Positions 1 to 9,919 are shown, counted from the first letter of the stretch. The stretch: 64,000 nucleotides of DNA from JAJTGZ01 sp964403525 (GCA_964403525.1 CAYOGE010000005.1:100712-164711); one strand, 5' to 3'. Made by a program: numbers and translations. The notes: generated from the letters alone by a model not told the origin.

Positions 1-139
1 CGGCCAGGAGCGCGGCCTTACCGAAGGTGTCCAGCACGTCATAGGGCGGCGCAACCAGCGAAGAGACGTCGGCGCCCGGGCCGCGCGTCGAGGCGGAATA
101 CTGCATCGCGCGGAATGGATGGACGCGTGGAGAGGTCAT
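1..139 (-). CDS. DUF1015 family protein, N-terminal part (cut by window start)
   Basis: Reading the minus strand from the ATG at 137-139 gives 46 residues that run off the window edge without a stop. They contain HPFRAMQYS near the start and LVAPPYDVLD around residues 28-37, the typical opening of DUF1015 proteins, a family of unknown function common in bacteria. The gene is divergent from purQ, with about 70 bases between the starts, so the two probably share an intergenic promoter region. I see no strong Shine-Dalgarno. Only the N-terminus is visible, so the assignment rests on the VAPPYDV motif and its spacing. Confidence 0.7.
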   Translation of the reverse strand, partial: MTSPRVHPFRAMQYSASTRGPGADVSSLVAPPYDVLDTFGKAALLA

Positions 140-208
140 GTCGGAGGATATGTCACGGGCGAAACGCGGTTCCTTTGTCCGCCCGCGCCGACGCCACTAC
201 GCTTGCAC

Positions 209-1060
209 ATGCCCGGCCCACGCGCTCTCATCATCCGTGCACCAGGAACCAACTGCGACGGCGAGCTCGCCCGTGCCTTTGCGCTCGCCGGGGCAGCACC
301 TGAAGTTGTTCACCTTGATGCGCTGATCGCCGATCCGCGGGCGATCGAAGCGGCCGATTTGCTCGGCCTGCCCGGCGGGTTCTCCTACGGTGATGATGTC
401 GCCAGCGGGCGCATCTTCGCCATGCGTCTGAAGAAGAACCTGTACCCTGCTCTCCGCGAGGCCGTCGCCCGCGGCGTGCCCGTCTTCGCCGTCTGCAACG
501 GCTTCCAGATCGCCGTGCAGGCCGGCCTGCTCCCCGGCCCCGCCGCCGGCCAGTCCTGGCCCGCCGAGCCGGCCGAGCAGGAAGTCAGCCTTACGTTTAA
601 CACCGGCGGTCGCTTCATCGATAAGTGGGTCCCTGTCCACGCCGTCGAGAGCAGCGTCTGCATCTGGACCCGCGGCCTTCAGGATGACTTCCGGGATGCC
701 CCCGAGGCCATGATGCTCCCGATCGCTCACGGCGAGGGACGCCTGGTCGCACGGGACGCAACCGTTCTGGAGCGGCTCAGGCAGAACGGGCAGGTCGCTC
801 TGCGATACGGGGCTGCTCCGCGGCCAACGGGTGCCGAGGTCCATGCGTCAAACCCCAACGGTTCGAGCGACGACATCGTCGGCATCTGCGACGTCTCCGG
901 TCGGGTGTTCGGGCTGATGCCACACCCCGAGCGATACCTGGAGTGGAACCGGCACCCCTTCTGGACGCGGTTGGAACCGGGGACCAGGCGTGGCGACACG
1001 CCCGGCCTGCGGATGTTCAAGAACGCCGTTGAAGCCGCGTTGGGGGCCGCCGCCCGGTAG
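209..1060 (+). CDS. purQ: Phosphoribosylformylglycinamidine synthase subunit PurQ (glutaminase)
   Basis: This is the class I glutamine amidotransferase subunit of FGAM synthase in purine synthesis; it releases ammonia from glutamine for PurL. The start at 209 gives 283 residues. The nucleophile is Cys96 in PVFAVCNGFQ, after the GGFSYGDD segment (56-63), and the His239/Glu241 partners lie in GLMPHPER near the C-terminus. The open frame extends upstream to 119, but that extension is not PurQ-like, and RALIIRAPGTNCD is the usual family start. At 283 residues it resembles the longer planctomycete and proteobacterial PurQ type rather than the 225-residue Bacillus form. No purL or purS is visible nearby. 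Confidence 0.93.
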   Translation: MPGPRALIIRAPGTNCDGELARAFALAGAAPEVVHLDALIADPRAIEAADLLGLPGGFSYGDDVASGRIFAMRLKKNLYPALREAVARGVPVFAVCNGFQIAVQAGLLPGPAAGQSWPAEPAEQEVSLTFNTGGRFIDKWVPVHAVESSVCIWTRGLQDDFRDAPEAMMLPIAHGEGRLVARDATVLERLRQNGQVALRYGAAPRPTGAEVHASNPNGSSDDIVGICDVSGRVFGLMPHPERYLEWNRHPFWTRLEPGTRRGDTPGLRMFKNAVEAALGAAAR

Positions 1061-1097
1061 CCACAGCGACAGCAGCCGATTCTGGTACACTCCGGCG

Positions 1098-2294
1098 GTG
1101 CTCGACCGCAAGTACCTCGAACAGATCGCACGCAAGTCCAAGCCCGGCGTCAACGGGCTCCCCATTCTCGACGACCGCCTCTGCGAGCGGTGCAAGTACA
1201 ACCTCAAGGGCCTCTCCGCAAGCGCGGTCTGCCCCGAGTGCGGCAAGCCCATCAGCGCCAACGACGAGAAGGAGTGGAAGGACCCCTTCCCCGACGACCC
1301 GCGGCGCGCACGCGACCAATCGGCGGGGCTGATGGCGTACGAAGCCAGAGACCTCAAGCGCTTCGCCCGTGGAACCTTTCTCCAGGCGTGGGGTATCACG
1401 CTCGTTGCCATCGGGCTCGCCATCTTCGACGCCGCGCTCATGATCGGCGTTTACCTCGGCTGGGACGGCGGCGAGCCATTCGCGATCCTCGGTCTGGCCG
1501 GGCCCTGCGTCGTCGGAGGCGTCTTCTGGTTCCTCGGCGGTCTCTCCAGTCTCGCGCCGAGGAGGGGCAAGCTCGACATCCGGAAATTCCACCGCGGGGC
1601 CGGCGGGTCACTGGGTGTGATCCTCACCAAGCTCCAGCGCAAGCAGCTGAAAGAAAAGAACGCGGTTGGTGCCGGCGACTATTACAGCCGCGGCTACCGC
1701 CGGCTTGTCCAGTGGTCGCAGTTGCTGCTCCCCCTCGCCGCGGGCCTCAACGCCACCGCCTTTGCGACAGAGATCCGCAGCACAGAGATGATGATTAACA
1801 GCTACGTGCCCGGCGGCCTCCTCGCTGTCTCGCACGTGGTCTGGGCCGCGGCGGTCGTTGCGCTTGTGCCGATGGTCATGTTCCTCTTCGACCTCTCCCG
1901 TACCGCCGGCGACGACCGCGCCCTCAACCTGATTAACTACAGCCTCTGGTGCATCGTCGTCGGCGCGTTCTCGTCGCTCATGATCCTGCTCGTCGTCCCG
2001 TTCCTCGGGCTTGTTGGCGGCCCGATCGGGCTTGTGCTCATGACCGCGTCCATCCTGATCTACCCGGGTGTCATCATGCTTCCGATGGGCGTGCTGAGCC
2101 TCGCAAAGGCTTGCCGCTGGGCCCCCGGCCTTCAGCAGCAGAAGGCCGAGCGAGACGCCGGACGGATCGCCCCCAAAGTCACCAGCCACGGCATGGACGG
2201 AAAGGCCCGCGACTGCCAGCAGTGCGGCTTCAACCTTGAGGGCCGCAAGTTCGGTTGCCGTTGCCCCGAGTGCAACTACCAGGAGAGTGAGTAA
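1098..2294 (+). CDS. Polytopic membrane protein with N- and C-terminal zinc ribbons
   Basis: A GTG start at 1098 gives 398 residues and avoids overlap with purQ; the open frame begins at 990. Near the N-terminus lies a C-x2-C...C-x2-C ribbon (Cys29, 32, 45, 48) in CERCKYNLKG...CPECG. A second lies at the extreme C-terminus (Cys373, 376, 389, 392) in CQQCGFNLEG...CPECN. Between them are about six or seven hydrophobic segments, including a long paired stretch around residues 285-340. The CPxCGYNL-type ribbon is common in planctomycete membrane proteins of unknown function, and several smaller relatives occur at 60-62 kb. It is immediately downstream of purQ but probably functionally unrelated. 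Function unknown. Confidence 0.8.
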   Translation: MLDRKYLEQIARKSKPGVNGLPILDDRLCERCKYNLKGLSASAVCPECGKPISANDEKEWKDPFPDDPRRARDQSAGLMAYEARDLKRFARGTFLQAWGITLVAIGLAIFDAALMIGVYLGWDGGEPFAILGLAGPCVVGGVFWFLGGLSSLAPRRGKLDIRKFHRGAGGSLGVILTKLQRKQLKEKNAVGAGDYYSRGYRRLVQWSQLLLPLAAGLNATAFATEIRSTEMMINSYVPGGLLAVSHVVWAAAVVALVPMVMFLFDLSRTAGDDRALNLINYSLWCIVVGAFSSLMILLVVPFLGLVGGPIGLVLMTASILIYPGVIMLPMGVLSLAKACRWAPGLQQQKAERDAGRIAPKVTSHGMDGKARDCQQCGFNLEGRKFGCRCPECNYQESE

Positions 2295-2420
2295 GTCCCC
2301 ACTCCCCCGGCTCTGCTGGAGAACGCGCCACCGCTGCTCTGAGCGGAGGCGGATGAGGGTGACCTGTTCAGCGATAACCATCGGTATCCGCTCGGTTTAC
2401 CTCTCCGCGTACCCTTCCGC

Positions 2421-3575
2421 TTGCCCCCTCCGCCCCGTAAACCCAAGGTCCTCCTTGCCATGTCCGGCGGCGTCGACTCCTCCGTCGCCGCCGCCCTCCT
2501 GCTCGAGCAGGGCTACGACGTGGTCGGCGTCTTCATGCGCCTCGGCTCCCCCGGCGAGACCATCGACGAACTCCAGGAAGCCCCCGCCGCGCCCGCTTGT
2601 GATCCACAGAAGCTTAAGCTCGGTCACCAAGGCTGCTGCTCAGTCTCCGACGCCGCCGACGCCCGACTCGTCGCCGCCCAGCTCGGCATCCCCTTCTACG
2701 TCGTCAACTTCCGCAAGGACTTCGGACGCATCATGGACTACTTCGCGGCCGAGTACGCCGCGGGCCGCACCCCCAACCCCTGCGTCCGCTGCAACGACTG
2801 GCTCAAGTTCGGCAAGCTCCACGACTACGCTGTTCAGATCGATGCTGACTTCGTAGCCAGCGGCCACTACGCACGCGTCGAGTCGATCAACGGAGAGCCC
2901 GCGCTCCTCCGCGGCCTCGACCACAGCAAGGACCAGTCGTACGTCCTCTTCGGCGCACAGCGAGAGAAACTCACCCGCATGCTCCTCCCCATCGGCGGCC
3001 TTCGCAAGACCGAAGTCCGCGCCATCGCCGAACGCCTCAACCTGCCAGTATTCAACAAGCCCGACAGCCAGGAAATCTGCTTCGTTCCCGACAACGACTA
3101 CGCCGGCTTCGTCACCCGCCGCCTCGGCGACAACGCACCGTCAGAGGGCGACCTCATCAACGAGTCGGGCGAAGTCGTCGGCACCCACAACGGACACCAC
3201 CGCTTCACCATCGGCCAACGTCGCGGCCTCGGCGTCTCGATTGGCCTCCCCCTCTTCGTCACCGGCAAGAACCCCGCCGCCAACACCGTCACCATCGGCC
3301 CGCGCGAAGGCCTCCTCCGCTCCGGCTGCACCGCCGACCAGACCAACTGGCTCACCGACCCGACCCCCTTCGCTGCTTGGCACCCCGTCCGTGCCAAGTT
3401 CCGCTCCACGATGCCATCGATCACCGCATACGCCCGCAAGACCGACGACGGCTTCGACGTCCGGTTCGAGTCCCCCGCTGAGATGGTCACTCCCGGTCAG
3501 GCCATCGTCCTCTACGACGCCGCTACCGACACACGCATCCTCGCGGGCGGCTGGATCCGCTCCGCAAACCGTTAG
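2421..3575 (+). CDS. mnmA: tRNA-specific 2-thiouridylase MnmA
   Basis: Catalyses 2-thiolation of U34 in tRNA-Lys, -Glu and -Gln using a persulfide sulfur and ATP. The 384-residue product has the PP-loop SGGVDSS (15-21), catalytic Cys121 in TPNPCVRCN, and the second, persulfide-accepting Cys220 in DSQEICFVPD. ASGHYAR and the C-terminal beta-barrel region are also recognisable. A short insert after the P-loop (residues about 45-75, with CDPQKLKLGHQGCCSVSDA) makes it slightly longer than the E. coli enzyme. The start is a TTG at 2421; no better upstream codon was seen, so the exact start is uncertain. It faces the beta-helix gene in convergent orientation. Confidence 0.93.
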   Translation: MPPPPRKPKVLLAMSGGVDSSVAAALLLEQGYDVVGVFMRLGSPGETIDELQEAPAAPACDPQKLKLGHQGCCSVSDAADARLVAAQLGIPFYVVNFRKDFGRIMDYFAAEYAAGRTPNPCVRCNDWLKFGKLHDYAVQIDADFVASGHYARVESINGEPALLRGLDHSKDQSYVLFGAQREKLTRMLLPIGGLRKTEVRAIAERLNLPVFNKPDSQEICFVPDNDYAGFVTRRLGDNAPSEGDLINESGEVVGTHNGHHRFTIGQRRGLGVSIGLPLFVTGKNPAANTVTIGPREGLLRSGCTADQTNWLTDPTPFAAWHPVRAKFRSTMPSITAYARKTDDGFDVRFESPAEMVTPGQAIVLYDAATDTRILAGGWIRSANR

Positions 3576-3681
3576 CCTCAACTCCGGGTGCCATCACCCA
3601 CGGCTCACCAGGGGAGGCGCCATTCAACGCAGGCGGCCCCGAGCATCGACCCTGCGCCGGCTGTATTTCAAACTGCGTCGC

Positions 3682-4794
3682 TCAATAAATCACGTTCGCC
3701 GCCGGATGCATGTTCGCCGCTGTCAACGTTCCGCCCGCCGCGGAGAAGTCGAGCATCTCGCCGATCGTGTTCCCCGCGCCGGCGGTGATGTTCGTCGTGC
3801 ACTCGCTGAACCGGTTCCCCAACACCATGCTGTGCGTCCCGCTCACGATCACCGCGCTTGAGCACAGCACGAACTGGCACCCCTCGATCCGAACGCGCCC
3901 GCTCGACGTGATGTTCGCTCCCTTGGCGCAACCGACAAACTGGCAGTTGACAATCTCCGCACGCGCCGCGGCTGTCACGCCGCCGGAAGCGCACGACTTG
4001 AGCACGCACGACTCGATCAGCCCGCCGGACCCGGCCAGTGTGATCCCGCCGTTGTTGATCGACGAGGTGTTGTTCGCCCCCTCAACCGTGCAGTTTGAGA
4101 TCACGCCCCCGCTGCACGAGATCCCCGTGAACCCAGGGTTCAACACCGAGCAGTTCTTCACCACGCCCGACAAGCAAGTGATTCCGACACTCCCGCCCTC
4201 GACCGTGCACCCCTCGACCACCGAGTTGGTCCCTACCTGAATCCCGGTCTCTCCCGTCACCGCGTGCGTCCGCACGTTCTTGACGGTGCAACCAGAAGAC
4301 TGCATGATCTCAAGCTGGCCCCCCGCGCTGTCGATGAACGCCATGTCCTCGAACGACGAAGTGTCAAAGCGCCCGATCATCCCGTATCCGCGAAACTGCC
4401 TGATTGTCCCGTTGAACACCCGAAGGTTCCGCCGGTTCCCCGAGTTAGTGATGCCCGCCTTGAACCCCGTCGTGTCCGCGGAACCATCCAGCGCGTACCC
4501 GCGAAGGTCGATCGTCACGTTGTCTGCGCTTACCAGGATCGCGTTCCGCCCGCCCGTTGGACGCACATCGCCCGTCAGGTAGTACGACCCCGGCTGCGTA
4601 ATGATGTACGTGTTTGAAACGTCGCCCGGCGTTGTCGTTGCGCTCAACGGCACGCGGGGCTCCATCTCCTGCAGCGTCTTCATCGTCGGCGTAACCGCTC
4701 CCGCTGGCGGATTAACCGGCCCTGCCCCGGTAAGAACAAGCAGCCCCACGGCCAGCGCAGAAACGAAAGGGCGGGCAACACATGCGTTAGACAT
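3682..4794 (-). CDS. Secreted right-handed parallel beta-helix protein
   Basis: The start at 4794 (MSNACVARP...) is preceded by a good AAGGA ribosome binding site and gives 370 residues; the open frame extends further upstream to 4914. An N-terminal signal peptide (FVSALAVGLLVLTGAGPV) is followed by many short strand-turn repeats such as GIT.SG.NRRNLRVFNGTI, VENCTVEG and IENCVLKSC. This fits pectate-lyase-like beta-helices. Proteins of this fold bind or cleave polysaccharides, but no catalytic set can be assigned here. It appears exported and may be surface-associated. It lacks the dockerin tail seen in other secreted proteins of the window. Confidence 0.8.
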   Translation of the reverse strand: MSNACVARPFVSALAVGLLVLTGAGPVNPPAGAVTPTMKTLQEMEPRVPLSATTTPGDVSNTYIITQPGSYYLTGDVRPTGGRNAILVSADNVTIDLRGYALDGSADTTGFKAGITNSGNRRNLRVFNGTIRQFRGYGMIGRFDTSSFEDMAFIDSAGGQLEIMQSSGCTVKNVRTHAVTGETGIQVGTNSVVEGCTVEGGSVGITCLSGVVKNCSVLNPGFTGISCSGGVISNCTVEGANNTSSINNGGITLAGSGGLIESCVLKSCASGGVTAAARAEIVNCQFVGCAKGANITSSGRVRIEGCQFVLCSSAVIVSGTHSMVLGNRFSECTTNITAGAGNTIGEMLDFSAAGGTLTAANMHPAANVIY

Positions 4795-5004
4795 AGAAGG
4801 TCCTTCGTGGAAAACCCCGGCGATCCGCGGCGCGAGGGACGGCAATCGTTGCCCCGCGGAGGGAGGCTTCACCTTCAATGTACGCCGCAAGCACGCCCTT
4901 GCATGAATTCGCACAAATCCCCCACGAAGCAGGGTGTTGCCCCGTGAACTTGGCAGTCTCGGCTGCTCCTGGGTGTCTCTACGGTGAACAGCTGCCTCTT
5001 GCTT

Positions 5005-6072
5005 TCATTCCGTCAGAGCCAGCAACGCGAACGTCGCCAACCAGTGCTCCCCCATGTAGTCCCCAGTCACATGCGCCAGCGCCGAGTCCAAGTGAACGCG
5101 GTACGCCTCTTCAGCCAGCGCCCTGCGAGCGTCTCCCTCCGGCAGAGCCTTCCCAAGGTTGCGCCAGCACCACGCGCGGCTCAGGTTCAGGCCATCCAGG
5201 TGCGCAATCTGCCCATCTGTCCGATCGCTCACCGTGCCCGGCACAAAGAGCGTTGCGGGCCTCTTCTGTGCAAGCTCAGGCAGAAACCTGTCGAGCCACG
5301 GCACAAACTCATGCGAGGGCAACACACGCCGCACGCACTCCACCTCCATCAGCGCAGGGGACAGAAAGTCAATCCCATCCGGCTCCCACGCCTGGCACGC
5401 CTCATCCTTCAGATACCACCCCCGAGCCTTCTCAACGATGAGTTTCTCCAGTACTTCGTGCTTCGCCATCCGCGCGTGGTCGAGCGCAAGCGCCAGCCCG
5501 AACGCGCTGTTGTTGTGTGTGCCGACCCGCACCGGATAGGTCGCTTTCGGCAGGTACCCCAGGTAGCGGTCCACAAACGCCTGCGTCAGCGGCGCCAGCG
5601 CCTCATCCCATCGCGCCAGCGCAGCCCCAAGCTCGCTGAGCGCCCCCGTCCCCCGCGTCGCCGCCGCGCTCTCCGCGGCGGCCAGCTTCAACTCCGCGGC
5701 CAGTTTCAGCAGCCACGCCCAGCCGTACGTGCGCTCGAACGTCTCGCGCCGGGGCCTCGCCAGGTACGCCACCTCTGCCTGCACGTTCGCGGCGGTGAAG
5801 CGGCAGTCAAAGAGCTTCCGCACCTCCGGCATCTGCCCGTCAAGCCCGGGCGAGAGCCGCAACGCCCGCACCAGCAGCCAGTGCCCGTGCACCGACGAGT
5901 GCCAGTCGAAGGAGCCGAAGAACATCGGGTGCAGCTTCTGCGGCGACACGATTTCGCCCTCGTCGTTGATGACGTGGTCGAGCTTGCTTGGGTACTCCTT
6001 GCTCGTGTGTCGCAGGACGACAGAGGCGAAATGGTCCAGATGCTCGACGAGGTTACGGCGGAAAGCGTGCAT
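5005..6072 (-). CDS. DUF2891 family protein
   Basis: The start at 6072 (MHAFRRNLVEHL) gives 355 residues; the open frame continues upstream into the neighbouring gene's terminator and is not credible there. The product has no signal peptide. It has the DUF2891 pattern HPMFFGSFDWHSSVHGHW near residues 45-62, RYLGYLPKATYPVRVGTHNNSAFGLALAL in the middle, and LSPALMEVECVRRVL near the C-terminus. The alpha-helical composition resembles an (alpha/alpha)6 barrel, but no enzymatic activity is established for the family. It lies downstream of the subtilase gene, separated by a hairpin. Confidence 0.87.
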   Translation of the reverse strand: MHAFRRNLVEHLDHFASVVLRHTSKEYPSKLDHVINDEGEIVSPQKLHPMFFGSFDWHSSVHGHWLLVRALRLSPGLDGQMPEVRKLFDCRFTAANVQAEVAYLARPRRETFERTYGWAWLLKLAAELKLAAAESAAATRGTGALSELGAALARWDEALAPLTQAFVDRYLGYLPKATYPVRVGTHNNSAFGLALALDHARMAKHEVLEKLIVEKARGWYLKDEACQAWEPDGIDFLSPALMEVECVRRVLPSHEFVPWLDRFLPELAQKRPATLFVPGTVSDRTDGQIAHLDGLNLSRAWCWRNLGKALPEGDARRALAEEAYRVHLDSALAHVTGDYMGEHWLATFALLALTE

Positions 6073-6085
6073 GCACCAATGGTAA

Positions 6086-6111
6086 CGCCCCCGACTCAAG
6101 GGTCGGGGGCG
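6086..6111 (-). terminator. Hairpin between the subtilase gene and the DUF2891 gene
   Basis: Perfect 10-bp inverted repeat (CGCCCCCGAC / GTCGGGGGCG) with a 6-base loop, 25 bases after the stop of the minus-strand protease gene and just before the DUF2891 start. The uridine run is weak on the minus strand, so it may be an attenuating hairpin rather than a strong intrinsic terminator. Confidence 0.6.
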
Positions 6112-6136
6112 TGGGCACGGGCCCTGCTTGAGCTCC

Positions 6137-9100
6137 TTACGGGCAACCGGCGAAGAAGAAGTCGATGAAGACCACGAAGTCGTTGTTGTCAAACGACCCG
6201 TCAGAGCCGGGGATGCCACCCTGCACGCCGATATCGGCGCGAGGGTTCTCGCTGAAGAAGAAGTCGATGAAGACCACGAAGTCGTTGTTATCCAGCAATC
6301 CGTCGTGACCCGGGAGGCCTCCCTGGCTACCGAAGTCGGCCGGGCACTCCGGCGGCGGGGGGACATCCCGCGTGAAGACGAGGTTGAGGACGGCCGACCC
6401 GCCCTCAGAGCCCTCGACGGCCGAGACGCGGATGAGCAGCGGAGTCTCCGCCAGGACCGGCACGTTCTCAATCAATGACTGAGTCGTCTCGGCGCTTGCG
6501 TCGTTGTTACAGCCCAGGATCGCCGGCCCGTCGCACAGGCCGCTCTCCGGGTCGTAGGTGCCGCAGCCGGCGGTCGCGTCAAAGAGTGCCAGCGCTGTGT
6601 CGAAGGTCGACCCGTAGGTATCGATCGTGACCGTACCGGCCGCATCGGGCGTGAAACTGTACCACACGCTGCGCAGAGCGGTCGAGCCGTCTGCCGCGCC
6701 GGTGGTGCAGTCGTACCCCGCATCGGCGCAGAGATTGTCGGATGTGGCGCCCCGCGTATCGACGGTCTCTGCTGTATACATCGTCGCGTCTGGAGGGATG
6801 GCGACAGCGCCGGCGCAATCGTCGTTAGTCGGGGGGGTCGGGGGGCTCGCCGTGTACGCGAGGTTGAGGTTCAGCGATCCGCCGGCCGTCTGGTTGTACG
6901 CTGAGACGCGGATAAGGTACGGGTTGCCCGCGACGACGGGTACGTCGGCAACCCGCGAGGTGTAGCCGAAGTTGGCGATGTCAAAGTCGTCGTTGGCGCT
7001 GACCAAAGGCGGGAAGTTGCAGTTGGCATCGACGCACCCGCCGATCCCGTCATAGATCGACAGCACCGTGTCGTACGCCGAGCCGATGGTGTCGACTGTA
7101 ACGGTCCCGTCAGCAGTGGGGGTGAACGACCACCAGACCGAGTGCCCGGGAGCGGGCGTGCCGACAGCGCTCCAGGGTGGGTCTCCACAGACGGCCGGCA
7201 CCGTCGCATTGGCTGTGTCGTAGCCGGTAAGCGAATACACCGCCTGATCACCGGGGATCACCGTCGCCTGCGAGCAATCGTCGTTCGCCGGGGCGGTGAA
7301 GTTGGCCGGGGTGTGAGCGATGTTGAGGACAAACGCGCCCGACGCGATCACGCCAGAGCCGTTGCGGTACCCCGCAACGCGGATGTAGTAGCTTGACCCT
7401 GCGCGTACCTCCAGCGCATTGATGCGCGACTGAAGGGTGCCCGAAGCGTCATCGCTGCACCCCAGCGACGTCGGCGCAAAGCACTGCAGGTTGTTGGGGC
7501 CGATGAGAAACTGAGAAGGGCACCCCGTGTGCACCGAGAGAACGGTATCAAACGACGAGCCGAAGGTGTCGAGATTGACATACCCGTCGGTCGTTGGGGA
7601 GTAGATGTACCACACGGGCTTACCGGAGTTTGCGCACGGCGCGGGCGTGTCCGAGCGGCACGCCGTGGGGCTGGTGCTGAGAGCAGTACTTCCGCCGATC
7701 ACCATCGACGTGCCGCTGAGGCTCTGCGCAGTGGTGCAGGTGTTGTTGGCCGGTGGTGAAGGCGTGAACGTCGCTGTGAGCAGCAGGTTCCGGGTCGACG
7801 TCGCCGGAGCCGGCGCGTAGGCAGAAACCTTGACAACGACCGTCTGGCTGGAAGACAGCAGCAGGTTCGTGATGCTCGACTGGTATGTGTTGTTAGCATC
7901 GTCGTTGCAGGCCAACTGCGATGGAGCCAAGAACGAATCAGATGCGGCGGTGTACGTCCCGCAGTTGGTGAACACCGACAGGACGGTGTCGTAGTTTGAC
8001 CCTCCGGTGGACAGGTTCAGCCTGCCCCCCTCTGGCGGCGCAGTGAACCTGTAGAACACGGAGTTGGAGACGCCCACCCCGCCCGCCTCGCAGCTCTCCT
8101 GAGGCTCTTCGCTCGACGCCGTGGCGTAGGTCACCTCCATAGCGTGCGAGTAGTTCCACGAGTCGATGGTGCGTGCGCCCGAGCACCGGTCGTTGGCCGG
8201 ACTGGGCCCGGTGATGCTTGCGTACGGATTGGGGATACCCCAGCCAAATGACGTGTCGTAGCCGGGCGACCCAAGGTTTGTTGCGAACAGGCGCATCGAC
8301 GACTCAACCGTCGCGTTGCTGAACAGCGGCTGGCCCGACATAATCAGCGCCGCCGTTCCCGCGCACCCCGGTGAGGAAAACGAAGTCCCGCTGACGGAGG
8401 CGTAGTCCGTGCCCGTGTAGCCCATGGAGCCGGTGCGATCGGTCGTTATTACGCCTGCAGCAAGCCCGGTGAAGTCCAGCCCATCCCCCCAGTTGTAGAT
8501 GCGGCCGCCCGCGCTGTTAATTCCGCCGACCGAGTTCACGTACGCCGCCGAGGAGGGGTAGGCGATCGTCCCCACCCCGCCGTTGCCCGAGCTGGCGAAG
8601 TGGATCATCCCCGCGTTGTAAGCGTCCTCGTACGCGGTATCGATCGCCGCGGACACAGCGCCAAGGCTGAAGCTCGCGTTGCTCACCCGGCACCCCTGGT
8701 TACGCCCCCACGCCAGCGCATTCACCACCCAAGCAGCCTGAAAGCTCGCAAAGCCGCTGCCGCACGGGTCCGAGACCTGCTGGTTCATTCGCGCTGCCAT
8801 CGTCCGGCTGTCGGGCGCGACGCCCGCGACGCCGACGCCGTTGTTGAAGGCCGCCGAGATCGTTCCGCCCACGGCCGTGCCGTGATCGTCGCACGCCCCC
8901 AGCGGGCTTCCGTCGCCGTCTCCCCCGGCGGGCGCGTTGACGAAATTTCGCCCCGTGAGCTGGTTGATGTCGGGATGGTTCTGCTGGGCACCGCTATCCA
9001 TCACCAGCACTCGTACACCGGCGCCGGTGGCGTAGTTCCATGCCCGCCATGCGCGGTAGTCGATTGCGGCCGGCGACGTATCACGCAGGTGGATCTGCTG

Positions 9101-9919
9101 GCTGAAGAACGGATCGTTTGGAAGGGTGTTCAGCGAGCCGATGGACCGGAAGTCGCACTCTGCGAACCGCGTGCGCGGGTCTGCCGCGATCTGATTGGCC
9201 AGGGCCATCACAGCGAAGCCATCGCCGGTATTCGGCCGCAGCACCAGGCCACCGTCGATCATGCCAAACGCGGGATCGATGACAACCGCATCGGGCGCCA
9301 GAGTCGCCGCGAGGTTGAGCGTGTCGCCAGGCAGGCTCGCCAGGATGTCAGGGGTCGGGTAGATCCGCCGCCCACCGCCGAACGCGTCGTCAAAGCACGG
9401 CGCCGCGAACGTCACCAGCGCAGACCGCAGCGCAAGCCGAACCAGCGCGTGCATCTGTGTCTCGCCCGTCACCGGCGTGGCCAGGTCGATAATCCAGTCC
9501 TCCGTCAGCTCCGTATCCGTCGCCGACTTGGCATTCACCCCGACCGCCGCCAGGGCCGCGACAACCTGCTGCGCGGTCCCCTTTGTCTTCAGCCTCACCA
9601 TCAACTCACTCTTGCGCAGCGGCATCGGCACGGCATTGCCGCGATAGACCATCCAGTTCGGAGCCAGCGGGTCGCTGCTCCGCGCCGTCGTCAGATTGAG
9701 CGTCGAAAGCACAAGCCGGCCGTCCAGCTTGGGGCTGTTGGCCCAGACCGCCGCCTTCTCGGCTGCGCTGGGCGGTACAGCCGGGTCCAGTCGATCCGCA
9801 GGACCGGCCGGTACCTGCTTGGGAAGCGGCTTTGACCCGGGCGCAAACTGGGCCGAAAGGGGAGAGGCAAGGCCGCAGCAGGCGACAAGGGCGAGGGCAG
9901 AGAAGGGAATCCGCTTCAT
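6137..9919 (-). CDS. Secreted S8 subtilisin-like peptidase with PPC-like repeats and C-terminal dockerin
   Basis: 1260-residue exported serine protease. Signal peptide residues 1-23 end in PLSAQ. A long propeptide-like region precedes the S8 domain, with Asp308 (VLVMDSG), His346 (CDDHGTAVGG), an oxyanion-hole Asn in SSGNGG (about 446) and Ser513 (GTSFSSPG). Then come four repeats of about 150 residues, each opening with PANDxC / PTNDDC and containing YDTVLSV(F/H/Y) and ACNDD-type strands, resembling pre-peptidase C-terminal domains. The last 65 residues hold two EF-hand-like DNNDFVVFIDFFF segments and end in AGCP. This is the Gly-Cys type dockerin of Phycisphaerae, probably a surface-anchoring signal. 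GGAGC lies before the ATG. It is divergent from the sigma factor gene. Confidence 0.92.
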   Translation of the reverse strand: MKRIPFSALALVACCGLASPLSAQFAPGSKPLPKQVPAGPADRLDPAVPPSAAEKAAVWANSPKLDGRLVLSTLNLTTARSSDPLAPNWMVYRGNAVPMPLRKSELMVRLKTKGTAQQVVAALAAVGVNAKSATDTELTEDWIIDLATPVTGETQMHALVRLALRSALVTFAAPCFDDAFGGGRRIYPTPDILASLPGDTLNLAATLAPDAVVIDPAFGMIDGGLVLRPNTGDGFAVMALANQIAADPRTRFAECDFRSIGSLNTLPNDPFFSQQIHLRDTSPAAIDYRAWRAWNYATGAGVRVLVMDSGAQQNHPDINQLTGRNFVNAPAGGDGDGSPLGACDDHGTAVGGTISAAFNNGVGVAGVAPDSRTMAARMNQQVSDPCGSGFASFQAAWVVNALAWGRNQGCRVSNASFSLGAVSAAIDTAYEDAYNAGMIHFASSGNGGVGTIAYPSSAAYVNSVGGINSAGGRIYNWGDGLDFTGLAAGVITTDRTGSMGYTGTDYASVSGTSFSSPGCAGTAALIMSGQPLFSNATVESSMRLFATNLGSPGYDTSFGWGIPNPYASITGPSPANDRCSGARTIDSWNYSHAMEVTYATASSEEPQESCEAGGVGVSNSVFYRFTAPPEGGRLNLSTGGSNYDTVLSVFTNCGTYTAASDSFLAPSQLACNDDANNTYQSSITNLLLSSSQTVVVKVSAYAPAPATSTRNLLLTATFTPSPPANNTCTTAQSLSGTSMVIGGSTALSTSPTACRSDTPAPCANSGKPVWYIYSPTTDGYVNLDTFGSSFDTVLSVHTGCPSQFLIGPNNLQCFAPTSLGCSDDASGTLQSRINALEVRAGSSYYIRVAGYRNGSGVIASGAFVLNIAHTPANFTAPANDDCSQATVIPGDQAVYSLTGYDTANATVPAVCGDPPWSAVGTPAPGHSVWWSFTPTADGTVTVDTIGSAYDTVLSIYDGIGGCVDANCNFPPLVSANDDFDIANFGYTSRVADVPVVAGNPYLIRVSAYNQTAGGSLNLNLAYTASPPTPPTNDDCAGAVAIPPDATMYTAETVDTRGATSDNLCADAGYDCTTGAADGSTALRSVWYSFTPDAAGTVTIDTYGSTFDTALALFDATAGCGTYDPESGLCDGPAILGCNNDASAETTQSLIENVPVLAETPLLIRVSAVEGSEGGSAVLNLVFTRDVPPPPECPADFGSQGGLPGHDGLLDNNDFVVFIDFFFSENPRADIGVQGGIPGSDGSFDNNDFVVFIDFFFAGCP

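Noticed and set aside
8600..9835. 411-codon plus-strand open frame inside the subtilase gene
   Set aside because: It is antisense to the S8 catalytic domain and Arg/His-rich, typical of GC-rich shadows.
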